Position numbers and translations under genes: made by a program. A stretch of DNA of 64,000 nt, taken from positions 62,001 through 126,000 of the forward strand of contig NZ_CAXUSG020000006.1 in assembly GCF_964253915.1 (NCBI RefSeq), given 5' to 3'. The DNA is from Metarhizobium sp964253915. Lineage in GTDB: Bacteria > Pseudomonadota > Alphaproteobacteria > Rhizobiales > Rhizobiaceae. Positions 24,840 through 33,296 of this stretch are shown in pieces; position 1 is the first letter of the stretch, and each line of letters starts with the position of its first letter. A model generated the notes under the pieces. The model was not told the origin of the DNA. It was given only the letters and a program-made list of their open reading frames with translations, and did not search any database.

Positions 24840-26378
24840 TCACTCCACGTCGAACTTGACGCCCTGCGCCAGCGGCAGCGTCTTGCCGTAGTTGACGGTG
24901 TTGGTCGAGCGGCGCATGTAGCCCTTCCAGGCATCAGAACCGGATTCACGGCCGCCGCCGGTTTCCTTTTCACCACCGAAGGCGCCGCCGATTTCAGCAC
25001 CGGAGGGACCGATGTTGACGTTGGCGATGCCGCAATCGGAGCCTCGGGCGGAAACGAAGGTTTCGGCTTCCTGCATGTTGTTGGTGAAGATCGACGACGA
25101 CAGGCCCTGCGGCACGGCGTTGTTCAGTGCCAGGGCCTCGTTGAAATCGCTGTACTTGATGACATAGAGGATCGGCGCGAAGGTTTCGTGCTCGACCGGA
25201 CCGGTCTGCGACGGCATTTCCACCAGTGCCGGACGCACGTAGAAGGCGTTTTCCGAACCGTTGTCGACGCGGTCGCCGCCGGTGATCGAACCCCCTGCAG
25301 CCTTGGCGCCATCAAGCGCCTTCTGCATGCCGGCGAAAGCGGCCTTGTCGATCAGCGGGCCGACGAGCGTGCCTGTTTCCAGCGGGTTGCCGACGGTCAC
25401 GGAACCGTAAGCCTTCTGCAGGCGCGGCACCAGCTGGTCGTAGACGCTGTCATGCACGAAGAGGCGGCGCAGCGTCGTGCAGCGCTGGCCGGCCGTGCCC
25501 ATGGCAGCGAAGGCGACGCCGCGCAGCGTCAGGTCGAGGTCCGCCGAAGGGCAGACGATGGCGGCATTGTTGCCGCCGAGTTCGAGGATCGAGCGGGCGA
25601 AACGCTGCGCCAGGCGCGGACCGACGGCACGGCCCATGGCGGTGGAGCCGGTGGCCGAAACCAGCGGCACCTTCGGGTGATCGACCAGCACTTCGCCGAT
25701 GGCGCGGCCACCGATCAGCAGCGTCGAGAGGTTGTCCGGCGCCGTGCCCCCTTCGGCGACGAAACGCTTGACGGCGCGTTCGAACAGCGCCTGGGTGGCG
25801 AGCGCCGTCAGCGGCGTCTTTTCGGACGGCTTCCAGATGGTCGAGTTGCCGCAGACCAGCGCCAGCGCCGCGTTCCACGACCAGACGGCGACCGGGAAGT
25901 TGAAGGCGGAAATGATGCCGACGACGCCGAGCGGATGCCAGGTTTCCATCATGCGGTGCTCGGAACGCTCGGTGGCGATCGTCAGGCCGTAGAGCTGGCG
26001 CGACAGGCCGACGGCGAAATCGCAGATGTCGATCATTTCCTGCACTTCGCCGAGGCCTTCGGAGGTGATCTTGCCGACTTCGATGGAAACGAGGCGGCCG
26101 AGCGCGGCCTTGCCGGCGCGCAGTTCCTCGCCGAGCAGGCGGATCAGTTCGCCGCGCTTCGGCGCCGGCACCTGGCGCCATTCGAGGAAGGCCTTGTGGG
26201 CGGCTTCGATCTTTTCGGCGGTCGCCGCGGCGCTGTCTTCCGGCAGGCGGCCGATTTCGGCGCCAGAAATCGGCGAGGAGACCGGCAGCGTGCCGCCGGT
26301 GAAGCGCGCTTCGGAAACGCCGAGGTCGGTGAGGATCTTTTTGACGTCTGCGGCGAGATCAAGCTGTGCGAGGGTCAT
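24840..26378 (-). CDS. amaB: Alpha-aminoadipic semialdehyde (piperideine-6-carboxylate) dehydrogenase, ALDH7-like
   Basis: This is a 512-residue aldehyde dehydrogenase. Motifs are FNFPVAVWSWNAALALVCGN, LELGGNNAAIVCPSADL (catalytic glutamate region) and GTAGQRCTTLRRLF (catalytic cysteine). The sequence, including ANVNIGPSGAEIGGAFGGEKETGGGRESGSDAWKGY, fits ALDH7/AmaB, which turns aminoadipate semialdehyde into aminoadipate. ATG 26378 has GGAAAG upstream; a start 33 bases earlier exists but lacks a good site. It lies after the pipecolate-oxidase-like gene, matching the known AmaA-AmaB lysine pathway. Confidence 0.88.
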   Translation of the reverse strand: MTLAQLDLAADVKKILTDLGVSEARFTGGTLPVSSPISGAEIGRLPEDSAAATAEKIEAAHKAFLEWRQVPAPKRGELIRLLGEELRAGKAALGRLVSIEVGKITSEGLGEVQEMIDICDFAVGLSRQLYGLTIATERSEHRMMETWHPLGVVGIISAFNFPVAVWSWNAALALVCGNSTIWKPSEKTPLTALATQALFERAVKRFVAEGGTAPDNLSTLLIGGRAIGEVLVDHPKVPLVSATGSTAMGRAVGPRLAQRFARSILELGGNNAAIVCPSADLDLTLRGVAFAAMGTAGQRCTTLRRLFVHDSVYDQLVPRLQKAYGSVTVGNPLETGTLVGPLIDKAAFAGMQKALDGAKAAGGSITGGDRVDNGSENAFYVRPALVEMPSQTGPVEHETFAPILYVIKYSDFNEALALNNAVPQGLSSSIFTNNMQEAETFVSARGSDCGIANVNIGPSGAEIGGAFGGEKETGGGRESGSDAWKGYMRRSTNTVNYGKTLPLAQGVKFDVE

Positions 26379-26522
26379 ATTTGTCTTTCCAATAGTTCTT
26401 GTGGTCGTCACGACGCTGGTTGGAATGGCAGCTGGAACATCCGCTTTTCTCCTGGAAGCGAAAAGGCTCCAACCTTGTTTTTCGGAGTGCCAGCAAAGCC
26501 TTCGGCCTATGCTGGGCTTGCT

Positions 26523-27806
26523 TTAAAAACGTTCGCCGGCGAAATGCGCCACCTGCGCGCCGGCCTCATACCATGCTTCCTTGACGGTGCGGAAGCTCTG
26601 GTCTTTCGGATCGGTGACCGGCAACGGCAGGTCGGCCTCGGCGATGTCGCCGAGAATGTGGCGGGCGAGCGTCTGGCCGAAAACGGTGCCGGGCGCAATG
26701 CCCCGGCCGTTATAACCGGAAAAGCCGACGACGCGTTCGGCAAAACGATGGAACCGCGGCACGGCATCGACGGTCATGCCGATCTTGCCATACCATTCGG
26801 CCTCGAACTCGACATCGCCGAGCTGCGGAAAGAGGCGTTTCATCGCACGTTTCGCCCAGGCCTTGTGAACCGAAGCACCGGTGTTGCGCAAGGCGCCGAC
26901 GCTGCCGAACACCAGGCGTCCGGCCTGGTCCATGCGGAACGAGGACAGGATTTCCTTGGTATCCCAGCAGCCTTCGCGGCCCGGCAGCACCGAACGCGAC
27001 AGGTTGTCGCCGAGCGGCCTTGTGGCAAAGTTGAAATAGGGAAGGTGGATCTGTTCCGTGCGGACAGCCGAAAACGGGCCGGTCGAATAGGCGTCGGTGG
27101 CAACGATGATCCATTGCGCCGTCACCGATCCCTTGGCGGTTTTGACACGCCAGCCGTTACCGGTCTTTTCGTATCCTTCGACCGGGTTGCCGGTGTGGAT
27201 ACTTGCACCGGCGGCAAGGGCGGCATGGGCGAGGCCGCGCACATAGGCGAGCGGCTGCAGCGTTCCGGCACGGCGATCGAACAGGGCGCCGGAATAAGCG
27301 GTGGAGCCTATCCGCGCCGCGGTTTCTTCCGCCGAAAGCAGCTCGACGGGTGCACCGCGCGCCTTCCACTGGCGCTGCCGCTCTTCCAGTTCCTTCAATC
27401 CATCGGCGCCGACGGCGCAATGCAGGGTGCCGTTCGTTTCCAGCTCGCAGGCGATGGCATGTTTCTCGATCAGCTGGCGCACGACCAGCGGCGCGCCGCC
27501 CAGAAGCTCCAGGACCCGCTCGCCATAGGTGGGGCCGAGCACGCCCGGCAGGTCGTCAGGCATCACCCACATGCCGCCGTTGATCAATCCGACATTGCGA
27601 CCCGCACCGCCGAAACCGACCTCCGTCGCCTCCAGCACCACCGCCTTGCGACCGGCCTCCGCCAGATGCAGCGCCGCCGAAAGCCCGGTAAAACCGCCAC
27701 CGACGATGGCGACATCGGCCGTCACATCTCCGACAAGCGGCGACGTAACCGGGGCCGGCGGTGCGGTTCTTTCCCAGAGGCCGTGGGAGCGGGGGTCGTT
27801 CAGCAT
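26523..27806 (-). CDS. amaA: FAD-dependent oxidoreductase, L-pipecolate oxidase-like
   Basis: This 427-residue DAO-family flavoprotein has the dinucleotide site DVAIVGGGFTGLSAALHLAEAG near residue 30 and the late FAD motif VVGFSGYNGRGIAPGTVFGQ. AmaA-type enzymes oxidise L-pipecolate to piperideine-6-carboxylate, the substrate of the dehydrogenase encoded next. ATG 27806 has GGGAAG upstream and begins MLNDPRSHGLWERTAPPAP, a typical family start; longer forms extend into the promoter. It is divergent from a LysR gene. Confidence 0.85.
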   Translation of the reverse strand: MLNDPRSHGLWERTAPPAPVTSPLVGDVTADVAIVGGGFTGLSAALHLAEAGRKAVVLEATEVGFGGAGRNVGLINGGMWVMPDDLPGVLGPTYGERVLELLGGAPLVVRQLIEKHAIACELETNGTLHCAVGADGLKELEERQRQWKARGAPVELLSAEETAARIGSTAYSGALFDRRAGTLQPLAYVRGLAHAALAAGASIHTGNPVEGYEKTGNGWRVKTAKGSVTAQWIIVATDAYSTGPFSAVRTEQIHLPYFNFATRPLGDNLSRSVLPGREGCWDTKEILSSFRMDQAGRLVFGSVGALRNTGASVHKAWAKRAMKRLFPQLGDVEFEAEWYGKIGMTVDAVPRFHRFAERVVGFSGYNGRGIAPGTVFGQTLARHILGDIAEADLPLPVTDPKDQSFRTVKEAWYEAGAQVAHFAGERF

Positions 27807-27956
27807 CGTTGTCTTCCCTGTCGCCAGATCGTCTGCGGATCTGCCCGAATGTACCTGATATGGCAGCCGAAATCTGCGATTGTCCGTCTTTACAGCCACG
27901 GCATGATGATGAATATCGACTTATTATCAAGAGTTCATTCTGAATGGGAATGACCT

Positions 27957-28847
27957 ATGCTGCCGGCCCGCCGTTTCCTGCCCTCCCTCTCGCTGCTTGC
28001 GGCCTTCGAAGCCGCCGCCCGCACCGGCAGCGTCACCATCGCCGCCCGCGAACTGGACCTCACCCAAAGCGCGGTCAGCCGGCAGATCAAGGCGCTGGAA
28101 AAGCAGCTGGGCGTCGCCCTTTTCGTGCGCGAACGCCAGACCATCCGGCTGACACTGGCCGGCGACGCCTATGCGCGAGAAATCCGCGAGGCGTTGCGGC
28201 GCATTTCCAGCGCCTCGCTGAACCTGCGCGCCAACCCGGACGGCGGCGCCCTGACGCTAGCAATCCTGCCGACCTTTGGAACCCGTTGGCTGGCGCCGCG
28301 CCTCGGGCGGTTTCTGGAGGCCAATCCGGGCACGACGGTCAATCTCGTCACCCGGCTTTCGCCCTTCGATTTCCGTCTGGATTCGATCGACGCGGCCATT
28401 CATTTCGGCCATCCGCACTGGCCGGGCGCTGAGCTTGCCTTCCTGATGTCGGAGCGTGTCGTGCCGGCCTGCAGCCCGGCCTTTCGCGCCCGTCACCGGC
28501 TGGAACAGCCATCGGATTTTCTCTCCGTGCCGCTGCTGCACCTGACCAGCCGGCCGGATGCCTGGGAACGCTGGTTGATCGACCATGCGGTGCCGGAGCC
28601 GAGCGTCCACGGCATGCTGTTCGACCAGTTCGCCACTGCGGCGCAGGCGGCGGCCGCCGGTCTCGGGGTGGCGCTTTTGCCGAGCTTCCTGATCGAGGGA
28701 GAGCTGCGGCGCGGCGAACTGGTGGCAGCCGGCGCCGACATGCAGAGTGCCGGTGGCTATTATCTCGCCTGTCCCGCCGAACGGCTGACCTATCCGCCGC
28801 TCGCCGCCTTCCGGGAATGGATTCTTCGCGAGGCTGCGGCGACATAA
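27957..28847 (+). CDS. LysR-family regulator, GcvA-like
   Basis: This 296-residue regulator has an N-terminal LysR helix-turn-helix (LAAFEAAARTGSVTIAARELDLTQSAVSRQIKALEKQLG) and a C-terminal type 2 periplasmic-binding effector domain. The 150-base gap to the divergent oxidase gene should hold the shared regulatory sites. By position it is the probable activator of the amaA-amaB lysine/pipecolate operon. Confidence 0.9.
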   Translation: MLPARRFLPSLSLLAAFEAAARTGSVTIAARELDLTQSAVSRQIKALEKQLGVALFVRERQTIRLTLAGDAYAREIREALRRISSASLNLRANPDGGALTLAILPTFGTRWLAPRLGRFLEANPGTTVNLVTRLSPFDFRLDSIDAAIHFGHPHWPGAELAFLMSERVVPACSPAFRARHRLEQPSDFLSVPLLHLTSRPDAWERWLIDHAVPEPSVHGMLFDQFATAAQAAAAGLGVALLPSFLIEGELRRGELVAAGADMQSAGGYYLACPAERLTYPPLAAFREWILREAAAT

Positions 28848-28941
28848 GCGTGCTTGCATGCAGGGACTGCTTTCGCCCATATTGTTTTCGCCCGCTTGCA
28901 TCTTTAAGACGGGCGGCATCGCCATTTTGCAGGAAACCAGC

Positions 28942-29178
28942 ATGAAACCGATCTTCGTCCAGCTTCAATGCGCCCCCGGCAAGACCTATCAGGTGGCCGA
29001 TGCGATCTACAAGACCGAACTGGTCTCGGAGCTTTATTCCACCAGCGGCGAATACGACCTGCTGATGAAGGTCTATGTCAACGAAGACAAGGACATCGGC
29101 AAGTTCATCAACGAACACATCGCCAATATTCCGGGCATCATGCGATCCTTGACGACGCTGACCTTCACGGCGTTCTGA
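28942..29178 (+). CDS. Lrp/AsnC ligand-binding (RAM) domain protein without DNA-binding domain
   Basis: This 78-residue protein consists only of the AsnC-type RAM domain (FVQLQCAPGKTYQVADAIYK ... STSGEYDLLMKVYV). The helix-turn-helix of full Lrp proteins is absent. Stand-alone RAM proteins bind amino acids and can modify full-length partners. ATG 28942 has AGGAA upstream. It is close behind the LysR gene in the lysine-catabolic neighbourhood, consistent with amino-acid sensing, though this is inference. Confidence 0.85.
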   Translation: MKPIFVQLQCAPGKTYQVADAIYKTELVSELYSTSGEYDLLMKVYVNEDKDIGKFINEHIANIPGIMRSLTTLTFTAF

Positions 29179-29583
29179 TCACGCGGCTTTTGCCGCGGCA
29201 AGCGCCACGACGAAGACCAGATGCGTCGCATGATGCAGCGTCTGGTCGGCCCCCATCAGCCACCAGAAGCCGGAAGAGGACGGAGCAAGCTGCAGCTTGC
29301 GCCCCAAAATACCTTTTGTCCGGTCGATGGTGAAATGCACGACAAAATCGACGGCGGCAAGCCAGACAAGCGCCGGTGCGACCACAGCGAAGATCAGAAC
29401 GGTGATGGCGGCATGCACTGCGACATGCGCCGCCAAAGGCGCCAGCCAACCGCGTTCCGCTTCTTTGCCGCGCGCCATCCAGTCCGTCTGCAGCAGGAAA
29501 TCCGCGGCAAGATGCTTGAGCAGGAAAGCGATCGCTGCCGCGAGCAGCCAGAACGTCGGAACGGTGTCTGGCATCGCGGTCAT
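29179..29583 (-). CDS. DUF3307 family membrane protein
   Basis: This 134-residue protein has about four hydrophobic segments. It contains the family-like motifs KHLAADFLLQTDWM near the N-terminus and HFTIDRTKGILG in the middle, plus DQTLHHATHLV. The histidine- and aspartate-rich pattern within the membrane is characteristic of DUF3307. The function is not known. It is convergent with the RAM-domain gene, meeting it end to end, and lies downstream of the deacetylase-like gene. Confidence 0.8.
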   Translation of the reverse strand: MTAMPDTVPTFWLLAAAIAFLLKHLAADFLLQTDWMARGKEAERGWLAPLAAHVAVHAAITVLIFAVVAPALVWLAAVDFVVHFTIDRTKGILGRKLQLAPSSSGFWWLMGADQTLHHATHLVFVVALAAAKAA

Positions 29584-29675
29584 AGTTCAGCGCGCTCCCC
29601 TGAGCCGACGACAAGGCGGAGGCCCGCCAACCTCCGCCAGCGCCCTTCTCGATACCGCCTCCGACCGCAAATGGC

Positions 29676-30710
29676 TCATCTCGCCCCGCCCGCGCCGATG
29701 AAGCCGCCGAGGAAGGATGTCAGGTTGTCGCCGAGCGCATCGCAGAGATAACCGCCCTCCTGGACGATGACGGTCGGCAGGCCCATTTCGGCAATCGCTT
29801 CGCCGATGCGGGCAAAACCCGGCGTCGTCACCGAAAGCCCGCCGAAAGGATCGCCTTCGAAGGCATCCAGCCCGAGCGCCACCACCAGCGCATCCGGCGC
29901 AAAGGCTTCGATGCGCTCGGCAGCAGCCGAGAGGGCTTCCAGGAATTCCGCGTCGCCGGATTTGCGCACCAGCGGCAGGTTGAAATTATAGCCGAGACCC
30001 AGGCCTTCGCCGCGCTCGTCCGCATGTCCCCAGAAGAACGGGTAGAAGCGGATCGGGTCGGCATGAATGGAAACCGTCAGGACGTCCGCGCGGCCGTAAA
30101 AGATGCCTTGCGTGCCGTTGCCGTGATGCAGGTCGACATCGAGGATGACGACACGTTTCGCCTGGCTGCGCAGGTGCTGGGCGGCGATGGCGGAGTTATT
30201 AAGGAAGCAGAAGCCGCCGGCAACATCGGCGAAAGCGTGATGGCCCGGCGGGCGGCAGAGCGCATAAGAGGCGCGGGCGCCGGAGAGGACCGTTTCTGCC
30301 GCCTCCACCGCGCTCCAGGCGCTCCAGCAGGCGCTCAGCCAGGTATCGGCGGAAATCGGGCAGGCGGTATCGGCCATGTGGTAACCGGCCTGGCCGACCG
30401 CGGACGCCGGATAGCTTCCTGTTCGCGCCAGAGGATGGATATTGGGGATCACCTCTTCCGAGGCGCCCTCGATGCGCTGCCAGCGTTCGAAGATGGTCCG
30501 CAGGAAAGCGATATATTCCGGGCTGTGAATGGCGGCGATGGGCTTCAGGCCGTGGTCGCGGGGGCGCTCGATGGTGGAGCCGGCCGCCTTGGCGCCGGCC
30601 AGCAGGCGGTTGGTGCGCTCCGGCTTTTCCGGATTGGGCTTCTGCGCCCCGCTGGACAGGAACATCCGGGGGTCGTGGATCGCCTGCTCTTCGGCAAAAA
30701 AGGTCTTCAT
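29676..30710 (-). CDS. Histone-deacetylase-family amidohydrolase, acetylpolyamine/acetyl-lysine type
   Basis: This 344-residue zinc hydrolase has RPPGHHA, the metal motif DVDLHHGNGTQGIFY, SIHADPIRFYPFFWGHADERGEGLG and ALGLDAFEGDP. This pattern is typical of bacterial acetylpolyamine amidohydrolases, which remove acetyl groups from polyamines or lysine-like amines. ATG 30710 has GGAAGCG upstream. It is 24 bases after an acetyltransferase gene, an unusual pairing of opposite activities in one operon. The natural substrate is unknown. Confidence 0.88.
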   Translation of the reverse strand: MKTFFAEEQAIHDPRMFLSSGAQKPNPEKPERTNRLLAGAKAAGSTIERPRDHGLKPIAAIHSPEYIAFLRTIFERWQRIEGASEEVIPNIHPLARTGSYPASAVGQAGYHMADTACPISADTWLSACWSAWSAVEAAETVLSGARASYALCRPPGHHAFADVAGGFCFLNNSAIAAQHLRSQAKRVVILDVDLHHGNGTQGIFYGRADVLTVSIHADPIRFYPFFWGHADERGEGLGLGYNFNLPLVRKSGDAEFLEALSAAAERIEAFAPDALVVALGLDAFEGDPFGGLSVTTPGFARIGEAIAEMGLPTVIVQEGGYLCDALGDNLTSFLGGFIGAGGAR

Positions 30711-30734
30711 TTCGCTTCCGTATCCTGTCGTCTG

Positions 30735-31247
30735 TCAGACGCCGCTTTCACCGAGGCCGGCCAGGGCTTCGAAGGCGTCACCATAAATAGCATGAATATG
30801 TTCTTCCGGCTGATGTTGCAGGCCGATGCGTTCGTAAAAACGCTGGGCGGTGAGATTGCCCGCGTCGACCGAGAGCCGAAGGTAGACGCCGCCCTTTTCG
30901 CGGACATGGCGTGCCGTCTGCCGCAACAGCGCCTCGGCGACACCATTGCCGCGAAACGCCTTGTCGACCACCAGATCCTGAATGTAGGCCCCCGGCTTGC
31001 CGCGCCAGGTGGAAAAACTCGCAAAATACAGACAGAGCCCGGCAAAAACGCCGTCGATTTCGGCAATCAGCACCTCGAAGGCCGGCGAGGCGCCAAACCC
31101 GTGACGGCGAAAATCCTCCGCCGTGGCGCTGATCTTGTGCGGCGTGCCGAGATGATCGCCGATCATGCGGATGCCGGCGAGAATGGTGTCGGCGTCGGAG
31201 GCCGTCGCCTTGCGGATCACGAGGTCGCTGCGGTTCGTCGTTTCCAT
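30735..31247 (-). CDS. GNAT-family N-acetyltransferase
   Basis: This 170-residue single GNAT domain has the acetyl-CoA-binding region YIQDLVVDKAFRGNGVAEALLRQTARHV and a C-terminal GNLTAQRFYERIGLQH. It transfers an acetyl group to an amine, perhaps the substrate or product of the adjacent deacetylase. ATG 31247 overlaps the stop of the BKACE gene (TGATG), so the three genes BKACE, GNAT and deacetylase form one transcription unit. Confidence 0.87.
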   Translation of the reverse strand: METTNRSDLVIRKATASDADTILAGIRMIGDHLGTPHKISATAEDFRRHGFGASPAFEVLIAEIDGVFAGLCLYFASFSTWRGKPGAYIQDLVVDKAFRGNGVAEALLRQTARHVREKGGVYLRLSVDAGNLTAQRFYERIGLQHQPEEHIHAIYGDAFEALAGLGESGV

Positions 31248-32179
31248 CAGAACGCCACCCGGTCGCCGCCCTTGAGCGCCAGCATGGCTCGCGCTTCCTC
31301 GGGCGTGGCGACCTCCAGCGAGAGATTTTCGAGGATGGTGCGGATGCGCGCCACCTGCTGCGCGTTCGATGTCGCCAGTTCGCCGCGGCCGATATAGAGG
31401 CTGTCTTCCAGCCCGACGCGGACATTGCCGCCCAACGTCGCCCCCATGGTGATCAGCGGCATCTGGGCACGGCCTGCGGCCAGCACCGAGAAACGGTAGT
31501 CGTCGCCGAACAGCTTGTCGGCGATGCGTTTCATATGCGCGAGGTTTTCCGGATCGGCGCCGATGCCGCCAAGGATGCCGAGCACGAACTGGATGAACAG
31601 CGGCCCCTTGACCAGCCCGCGGTCGTAAAAATGTTTTAGCGAATAGAGATGGCCGACATCGTAGCATTCGAACTCGAAACGCGTGCCGCAGCCCTCGCCG
31701 AGCCGTTTGAGGATATCCTCGATATCGGCGAATGTGTTCTTGAAGATGCCGCCGCGCGTCGCTTCCAGCAGCCGCGGCTCCCAGTCATGTTTCCATTCCA
31801 TGCTCGGCTTTGCCAGACCGAAGATGCCGAAATTCATAGAGCCCATGTTGAGCGAGCACATTTCCGGTTCGGCCCTCAGCGCCGCCGCCAGCCGCTCGTC
31901 CAGCGTCATCAGCGAGCTGCCACCGGTGGAGATGTTGATCACCGCATCCGTCGCCTGCTTGATGACCGGCAGGAACTGCAGGAAGACGGCGGGATCGGCT
32001 GAAGGCCTCCCGTCGGACGGATCGCGGGCGTGCAGGTGCAGGATCGAGGCGCCGGCCTCCGCCGCGCCGATCGCCTGCTTGGCAATCTCGGCTGGCGTCA
32101 CCGGCAGATGCGGGCTCATCGACGGCGTGTGCACCGAGCCGGTGACCGCGCAGGTGATAATGACCTTGTTCCTCGACAT
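31247..32179 (-). CDS. Beta-keto acid cleavage enzyme (BKACE, DUF849)
   Basis: This 310-residue TIM-barrel enzyme has the zinc motif HLHARDP (H48, H50 and nearby) and the typical opening KVIITCAVTGSVHTPSMSPHLPVTP. BKACE enzymes react a beta-keto acid with acetyl-CoA to give acetoacetate and a new CoA ester; known substrates include 3-keto-5-aminohexanoate (lysine fermentation) and dehydrocarnitine. ATG 32179 is chosen; upstream GTG codons at about 32188 and 32203 are possible. It is divergent from the 32.4-kb import operon. Confidence 0.9.
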   Translation of the reverse strand: MSRNKVIITCAVTGSVHTPSMSPHLPVTPAEIAKQAIGAAEAGASILHLHARDPSDGRPSADPAVFLQFLPVIKQATDAVINISTGGSSLMTLDERLAAALRAEPEMCSLNMGSMNFGIFGLAKPSMEWKHDWEPRLLEATRGGIFKNTFADIEDILKRLGEGCGTRFEFECYDVGHLYSLKHFYDRGLVKGPLFIQFVLGILGGIGADPENLAHMKRIADKLFGDDYRFSVLAAGRAQMPLITMGATLGGNVRVGLEDSLYIGRGELATSNAQQVARIRTILENLSLEVATPEEARAMLALKGGDRVAF

Positions 32180-32350
32180 GCCTGCCACTCTTCTCTCCTC
32201 CACGGAATCTCCTCCACTACACTAGTCAAAGAATGCGAAGAAACGCCATAGGGCGATCATAGCCATCACAATCATTCGCAGCGGCCATTTTGTTTTGTCG
32301 CAGCCAGCGGGTTGCTATTGACGAAGCTTCTGTCTTGGGATCAATTAAGT

Positions 32351-32366
32351 TGTCAGACATCTTACA
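32351..32366. promoter_or_regulatory. Candidate GntR operator upstream of the amino-acid-type import operon
   Basis: TGTCAGACATCTTACA is a 16-bp near-palindrome (TGTMAGA-N2-TCTKACA). An almost identical site in the other orientation lies at 38455-38470 between frlB and the GntR gene. This shared site suggests one regulon. Confidence 0.75.
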
Positions 32367-32407
32367 GAAACGGGAACAACGTCTGACCCGCGACGAAGGA
32401 GGATTTC

Positions 32408-33232
32408 GTGAAGAAACTATTCGCATATCTGGCGGTCGGCGCCGCACTGGCTTTTGCCTCCACCGCCCAGGCCGGTGAAACGCTGGACCGCGTCATGGGC
32501 AAGAAGGCGATGGTCGTCGCCACCAACAGCGGCTGGCCGCCCCAGAGCTTTCTCGACGACAACAACGAGATGGTCGGCTTCGACATCGACGTCGCCCGCG
32601 AGATCGGCAAGCGCCTCGGCGTCGAGGTGAGCTTCGAGACCCCGGACTGGCAGACGCTGACCGGCGGCCGCTGGCAGGGCCGCTATGATCTCGGCGTCGG
32701 TTCGGTAACACCGACCAAGGCACGCGCCCAGGTCATCGATTTCGTCGGCATCTATTATTACAGCCCCTATGTCTACGTCGTCCACAAGGACAGCGAAGCC
32801 AAATCCGTCACCGATCTCAACGGCAAGGTAATCGGCGTCGAAACGGCGACGACATCGGAAGATTTCATCAATCGCAAGCTTGAAATCGACGCGCCGGGCC
32901 TGCCGCCGATCGAATACAAGCTGGAACCGGGCGAAGTCCGCACCTTTGCCGATTCGATGCTGCCCTTCGACGACCTGCGCCTCGGTGCCGGCGTGCGCCT
33001 CGATGCGGTGATCGCGCCGGAGCAGACGGCACTCAATGCCATCAAGAACGGCTACCCGCTGAAGGTGATCGAAGGCGAATACGCCTTCCGCGAACCGCTC
33101 GTCGTCATCGCCGAGAAGGTCGATCCGGAGTGGACCGCCAAGGTGGGCGGCATCATCCAGGAGATGAAGAAGGACGGCACGCTCGCGACGCTGACCACCA
33201 AGTGGTACGGCAAGGATTATAGCGCCGACTGA
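32408..33232 (+). CDS. ABC transporter substrate-binding protein, amino-acid type
   Basis: This 274-residue periplasmic binding protein of the SBP_bac_3 family has a signal peptide (VKKLFAYLAVGAALAFASTAQA-GETL). The mature sequence shows GWPPQSFLDDNNEMVGFDIDVAREIGKRLGVEV, the classic pattern for polar amino acids. The GTG at 32408 follows GAAGGAGG. It is the first gene of an operon with an FAD oxidoreductase and a permease, and a stem-loop follows it. The operator shared with the frl genes makes a fructosyl-amino acid or related compound a reasonable ligand guess. Confidence 0.9.
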   Translation: MKKLFAYLAVGAALAFASTAQAGETLDRVMGKKAMVVATNSGWPPQSFLDDNNEMVGFDIDVAREIGKRLGVEVSFETPDWQTLTGGRWQGRYDLGVGSVTPTKARAQVIDFVGIYYYSPYVYVVHKDSEAKSVTDLNGKVIGVETATTSEDFINRKLEIDAPGLPPIEYKLEPGEVRTFADSMLPFDDLRLGAGVRLDAVIAPEQTALNAIKNGYPLKVIEGEYAFREPLVVIAEKVDPEWTAKVGGIIQEMKKDGTLATLTTKWYGKDYSAD

Positions 33233-33247
33233 TCCCTGGTCCCGATG

Positions 33248-33267
33248 CGGGCGGCGCTTGCCGCCCG
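33248..33267 (+). promoter_or_regulatory. Intercistronic stem-loop after the binding-protein gene
   Basis: CGGGCGGC-GCTT-GCCGCCCG forms a perfect 8-bp stem 15 bases after the stop codon, followed by only three T residues. It is likely to stabilise the binding-protein mRNA or to attenuate transcription. Confidence 0.65.
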
Positions 33268-33296
33268 TTTCCACATCTGCGTTGCAAGAGCCTGCC

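Noticed and set aside
24564..27953. Very long open frame of 1129 codons on the plus strand, across copA's end, the aldehyde dehydrogenase and oxidase genes
   Set aside because: It is antisense to two clearly conserved enzymes and begins in a repeat; its composition (arginine, glycine, alanine and histidine rich) is typical of G+C-rich shadow frames.
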